In this document: piece after piece, positions 59,501-64,000 of the stretch
Numbering within the stretch: position 1 is the stretch's first letter
How the letters are laid out: every line of letters starts with the position of its first letter
DNA from: Ehretia macrophylla
Taxonomy: Eukaryota; Streptophyta; Magnoliopsida; Boraginales; Ehretiaceae
DNA: 64,000 nt
Direction of reading: 5' to 3'
NCBI GenBank assembly: GCA_037974665.1
Contig: CM075770.1
Span: forward strand, 9,746,501 to 9,810,500
Notes under the pieces: generated by a model
Database searches by the model: none
Told to the model about the DNA's origin: nothing
What the model saw: only the letters and a program-made list of their open reading frames with translations
Position numbers and translations under genes: made by a program

Positions 59501-60175
59501 CAATTGGAAGGCTAGAGTATGCTAGTTATTTTGGGAAAACAGATTTGCAAGTTCTTTAGTTTTTTTTTTTAGTTATTATTTAGTTTAAATGTGAAATTTT
59601 AGTTTTTGAACCGAGTAAAATTTTCGTTAGTAGTGTTATTAAACAAAAATTATTAATTATTTGATTTATGATGAGCCAGTTGGCCTTTTAAAAATTTTGA
59701 GAGGAATATCAAATTTTTAAAAATATAAAAAGATATATTTAAAAAAATAAAAGAAATTCTCGCATTATATAAAGATACATTCACAAAAGTTTTTTATGAA
59801 AAATTTCAATTCAGAGTTTCTTCTTTTTCAGCTTATTTTAGCTTAACCTTTTATAAAAGCTCTTACAAAATTAGGCCAAATAGGTTTACTATTGCACTTT
59901 CATGTTTCAAATAGTTAATGAAAAAAATGACAATTTTGGATTCTTATTGTTATACTGGTATATTTTTGACCAAAAATAAAATTGTTATATTGGTATGTTG
60001 CATTAGATGTATGTTGGGCCGCCCAACCCATTAAGATGGCGAGAGTCGGCCTCTTGGTAAACTTTTGTCCAACACTTTTATTTATCGTTCTTAAAAAGAT
60101 AATATTAAACGTCACTTGTACAGAAAGAAGATTGTTAAATTTCTACTTTCTATGTATTACATAAATACTTTGAAT
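59501..60175. other. Intergenic with a dispersed repeat
   Basis: AT-rich spacer. About 59690-59900 resembles 30440-30660 (runs of AAATAAAAG, CATTATATAAAGATA, TTCACAAAA, CTTTTATAAAAGCTC). No gene. Confidence 0.45.
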
Positions 60176-60180
60176 ATTAC

Positions 60181-62659
60181 TATGACGCTCGAGATTCTAC
60201 CGTACACATTTTTAACTGTTGCATTCATTATTTGTGCATTTTCACTGTGCAATACGTGTTACTTTCTGTAATAACTATTTATTTCATTTTTCAACTACTT
60301 AATTATCTTGAATTAGTATTTTTCTTAAATCATATTAATTATTTTAGGAATGAAAAAAATATGCTTTTGAGCTATGAGCGATAGGAGCACTCGTTTAGAA
60401 AATATTTTGCCAATCTAATGAATAGTATTACGTAACTTAACTTAGTGTTTTAATTAGCTAGCACTTATTTTGCACCTTAGACTCGTTTTAAAGCTTATTA
60501 GACTCATTTTAGAAGACCATATATGCCCCAACTTAAACCCAACTTAATATATATCCAACCAAACACAACATAAGCTCATAACTTAATAAAAACAAAACAA
60601 AAAAAGTGCAGGAATTACTGTTCAAAAACCGAATAGCCCTCTAGCAGCCAAGAGAAGTGATTTTTCTCTTCAATTCTTCAATCCAAGCCTCTTCAAGCCT
60701 AGAGCAAGTAGTTTAGGGTGTGTGCAAGCCTCCTAGGTGCTCCTACGCGCTTTAGGTAAGGGTTTTCATGCTTGTTTGCGCATTTTAAAATTGTTGCTCA
60801 TTTCTTGATTTGTTAGAAATGTGATCAAATGCTATTGTAATGCTTATTTATGCTATTATACATTGTATATAGGTGCTAGAGAACATATTTAAGCCATTAG
60901 AACGCATTTTAAACCGTTTGAATCGTTACTTTGATCTTTGAGATGAATAGTGACGGGATTTCTAGGGTTTTGTGTAATTGTACGTATTGGCTTGATTCAT
61001 TGCTTCTAATAGATGTCTTAGGTGTTAATGAAGGTAGTCCAATAGTCTCGTGCACTTGAATTGCTCTAAACTTGCATAAAATGTGAAATAGACGACTTTT
61101 TAAAAGGGGTTTCGGGGTTAATGCTAATGCGGGTGGATTCGGGCTTCACATTTGGTATTCTTAGGCTACCTAGGTGCTATAGAAGCTTTGTCAACCCTTG
61201 TTTGAAGCCCGATTAAAGTATGTGTAGTTCAAAGCTATAAGAGAAAAATTGGGACTTTTGCGGGTAATTGAACGTGGTTGAGGGTTGTAAGGGTACCTTA
61301 AGGGTTAATTACAAGATTGGTATAGCTTCCCCTTGAATTTGAATCATTAACATGAGTTTGGAAGGAAAACAGATTGAATAACAAAGGGGTTTAAGTGCAA
61401 ATTAAATTATCACACGTTTCTAAGACCTTGGTATGACTTCTTGTGTGTTTAAATGTAGTTTCAAGTTATTTTAGAGCTTTTGGTATAGTTCTATGTGTAT
61501 CTTAAATATGCCCCTTTGTAAATTCTTAATTGCTTATATGAAACTACTTCTTTTCTAACTGTTTCGAGGTCAACCTACTTTATTGATCCTCCCACGTGTT
61601 ATTGCTTATAGTTGATATTGTCTTGCCATTGTTAAGTGCATTGTATATTGGTTGCGCAACCATAGTGTCAGGGGCGGTTGTATTGAATATCGGCTGGGCG
61701 GCGGCGGGCTTGCCAGTGGATATTCGATTCATACCCTATTCCCTTACTCGCCTGGTCCGGAGATTGTCAGGGGGTGTTGGGTCGTAGGATTATTGGGGTA
61801 CATCCGGAGTACACCTACTGGAGTGATTAGGATTATATCGGCACAGTGATCGTGGTTCGTGGATCGTGAATGAAGATCAAGTGAAGATTGGAGTGTTGGG
61901 GTTAAGTGTAATATATCCTTTTTAATGTGTGGTTACTTAATCTGTTGTCATTCTTGAATGATTTTAATTGCTATTAATGTTTAACTGTATTACTTGTTAC
62001 ATTGCACGCCCCGGGAGACTTTATCTCTCACTGGGCAACAGTGGTTGCTCATACCTCGCTAACATGTTTCAGGTGGCGCAGTTGGAGGAGTTGCCTTAGT
62101 TGCTGTGTGATTGTTGCCTGAGGTGGATGTGCTTTCTAGTTGCTATGTGAAGAATTTGTTGTTCTATGTTATAATCTATTTTGGGGCCTTAAGGCTCATG
62201 TATATATTTGAGTAATAGGTAAGCTGGAAGTTAGATAACTGTAGTAGCAGTGGTGATTCTATGGCTTGTAATAACTTATGTTTCTATTTCTGGTTGTCTT
62301 GCATGCTTGGGTGTGATTGTTTTGATACATGTTGGTTCAACTTCTAAGTATGTTTCAAAGTTATCATAGAATGGCACGATAAGCGGTTTTATGAAGAAGT
62401 CAAGTTGGTTTCATGCTTGTGTGAAACTAAATTATTGTATGCCTCAAGGCTCGGATGGTCTTGAACCTTTAAACTTTAGTTATAAAAGTTTGCCTTATTG
62501 TGTTGTGGCTTTCTTGAGTATTTACAGGTTTTCAGAATATCCACAGTACAGGGAAAACTCTGTCCGTTTTTTCTTAAAATTTTGAGACTGGGTTGGAATT
62601 GGGTTGAGAATAGCTTGGTTATTAGAGCCTCCGGTCTCGTGAGCCATCGGGGCGTTACA
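60181..62659 (+). repeat. 5' LTR, 2479 bp
   Basis: Bounded by TATGACGC and GGCGTTACA, an imperfect short inverted repeat of TGTGACGCC. It includes a GC-rich stretch at about 61665-61860. The short frames inside (such as 61596-61787) are not gene-like. Confidence 0.88.
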
Positions 62660-62661
62660 AG

Positions 62662-62673
62662 TGGTATCAGAGC
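62662..62673 (+). other. Primer binding site (initiator tRNA-Met)
   Basis: TGGTATCAGAGC, two bases after the LTR, exactly the plant initiator-Met primer site. Confidence 0.92.
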
Positions 62674-63733
62674 TTAATTATCTCTAAGCTGGGACAGGGT
62701 CCTCGGCCTGTCGGGTAGTAACCCTTGAGTGTGTGGTTGTTAAGTGTGTATCTTGAAAGTGTATGCCTGCATATGTGATTGTGTGTCTTGTATTGAATGT
62801 GTGCACCTATGTGATATAATTATGTTTTATGTGCTAAATGTGTGCTAAGTGAAGTAAAGTGGCTAGTTATGCATCAAATTGACCTCGTGAATTGTTAATT
62901 GCTTGAACTGTTGCTTGTAATGTGTGTATTTGAATGTCTTTGATTGAATTGTGTTATGATTGACTTGATTGTCGTGCTTGAATGACTTTGATGATTACAC
63001 TGTTACACAAACTCTTTTATTAACATGTTTGCGTAATAGTTTAAAGAATGTTTATACATATGCAATTGTTTGGCATGCATACATAGCCCGTCGAATGATA
63101 AGAAAAACTCATTCCTCCCCTAAAGAGAGGTGATTAGTGGCAGGCCTTCCAAACTATGTTCATTAGCGGAAATGAGAGGCAATTAATCAGCCTTTATTTG
63201 GGAATTGGTGGATATAGTTAGAGCTCAGTTATTGGGATTCTTCTAAGGCCTTCTTCAGTGCTTAGCGGTCATAAATGAGTAGCTTCTTTTGGGGTTTCTA
63301 TATGACAATTCTCTGGAGCATATTCTTGGTATTTTCTTATCAGGTATTCTTTTGGTATTCTTTTGTCGGCATCTCTCGGAAGAATTGGTTTATGGGATTC
63401 TTTTCAGCCTTATTATCTGGTATTATTTATAATACTCCTGCTCGGAACTTTTATTGGTATTTTCTCGCCGCTCTTAGTTGGGATTCTATTCTTCTATGGT
63501 ATTCGTGCCAGCAGGATTCTTATTTGGATTTCGAAGTAGCATATCTATTGGAGCCTTTATTTGGCCTTATTACGTGAAGTTCGCAGACAATACTACTGGG
63601 ATTTCTTAATGAGCTCCCACGAGAATTCGTATATGGTATTCTTGCTTAGCAACTGATGACGAATAATCGGAGTTGGTTTTTAGTTGATGCGGAGTTCTCT
63701 TGTAAAAAAGAATTGCGTGGACGCAATTTGTTT
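62674..63733 (+). other. Short non-coding interior of the second LTR element
   Basis: No gag, protease, RT or integrase motif in any frame. From about 63230 to 63560 the sequence repeats GGTATTCTT- and GGGATTCTT-like units; a 100-codon frame there is a by-product of the repeat. Confidence 0.7.
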
Positions 63734-63746
63734 AAGGGGGAGAGGA
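63734..63746 (+). other. Polypurine tract of the second LTR element
   Basis: AAGGGGGAGAGGA lies directly before the TGTGACGCC start of the 3' LTR. Confidence 0.88.
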
Positions 63747-64000
63747 TGTGACGCCCGAGATTCTACCATACACATTTTTAACTGTTGCATCCATTATTTG
63801 TGCATTTTTACTATGCAATACGTGTTACTTTCTGTAATCACTATTAATTCCGTTTTTCAACTACTTAATTATCTTGAATTAGCATTTTTCTTAAATCACA
63901 TTAATTGTTTTAGGAATGAGAAAAATATGCTTTTGAGCTAAGAGCGATAGGAGCACTCGTTTAGAAAATATTTTGCCAATCTAATGAATAGTGTTACGTA
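63747..64000 (+). repeat. 3' LTR (partial, runs off window)
   Basis: Matches 60181-60434 base for base apart from about 16 substitutions and no indels. Confidence 0.95.

Larger units (their letters stand above)
60181..64000 (+). mobile_element. LTR retrotransposon without coding capacity (gypsy Del/Tekay-like ends), cut by window end
   Basis: The 5' LTR is 60181-62659, starting TATGACGCTCGAGATTCTACC and ending GGGGCGTTACA. The 3' LTR starts at 63747 (TGTGACGCCCGAGATTC) after a purine tract and continues past the window. Over the visible 254 bp the two LTRs differ at about 16 positions, mostly transitions. The primer site is the initiator-tRNA-Met type. The interior is only 1087 bp and holds no gag or pol. 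The TGTGACGCCC style and long LTR are common in plant chromovirus-like gypsy elements, but without pol the lineage is unproved. The right flank and target duplication are outside the window; the left flank is ATTAC. Confidence 0.88.

Noticed and set aside
63275-63577. 100-codon frame with hydrophobic stretches
   Set aside because: It is a direct translation of GGTATTCTT-type repeats within a coding-free LTR element.

Overview
This is plant nuclear DNA, most likely from a eudicot. It is very AT-rich, its genes carry GT-AG introns, and it is crowded with MITEs, larger TIR transposons and LTR retrotransposons. The genes recognised are plant families: a DUF1118/RIQ thylakoid protein, an NPF4 transporter, a class I HD-Zip factor and a cytosolic-type tRNA-Ala(AGC). 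No bacterial features (operons, CRISPR, Shine-Dalgarno sites) are present. All gene models were joined by hand from splice signals and reading-frame continuity, with no transcript evidence.

Layout. 0-3 kb: a non-autonomous CACTA-like element (117-2044). 3.2-4.5 kb: RIQ-family gene (+). 5.0 kb: tRNA-Ala (-), beside a 67-bp tandem duplication. 5.5-6.7 kb: a TIR element with a poly-G edge, a C-rich core and a perfect-looking small hairpin. 7-8.2 kb: relic of an hAT transposase (-). 9.2-13.4 kb: NPF4 transporter gene (-), 4 well-supported coding exons plus a probable ATG-only first exon. 13.6-32 kb: gene-poor and filled with decayed DNA transposons; four of them keep target-site duplications (9, 9, 3 and 10 bp) that allow superfamily calls. 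32.7-35.1 kb: HAT5/ATHB1-like HD-Zip I gene (+), with a 30-codon upstream ORF in its leader. 37.7-38.0 kb: long foldback MITE. 38.2-41.1 kb: probable transcription unit for a 58-residue protein of unknown function. 41.2-45.5 kb: a five-coding-exon gene (+) for a 205-residue type I membrane protein of unknown function.

45.8-59.4 kb is the most unusual part. The membrane-protein gene is duplicated in inverted orientation at 56.9-59.3 kb, and the duplicate is a pseudogene (5-bp frameshift, one lost donor, one lost acceptor). Next to it lie an extra copy of the last exon, a direct-orientation copy of the 520 bp upstream of copy 1, and a two-exon fragment of an AUXIN RESPONSE FACTOR gene. Between the inverted copies sit a TIR element and an 8.4-kb Athila-type Ty3/gypsy element (46560-54960), with equal 1227-bp LTRs, a CTTGC target duplication, five nonsense codons in gag-pro, and no reverse transcriptase, RNase H or integrase core.

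60.2 kb to the end: a second LTR element with a 2479-bp LTR, an initiator-tRNA-Met primer site and only 1.09 kb of non-coding interior. Its 3' LTR runs off the window.

The host genes are unrelated and do not form a pathway. I found no clear sign of a new molecular system. The best leads are the rearranged inverted duplication with its ARF fragment, the HD-Zip upstream ORF, two uncharacterised plant proteins, and the two coding-defective LTR elements.
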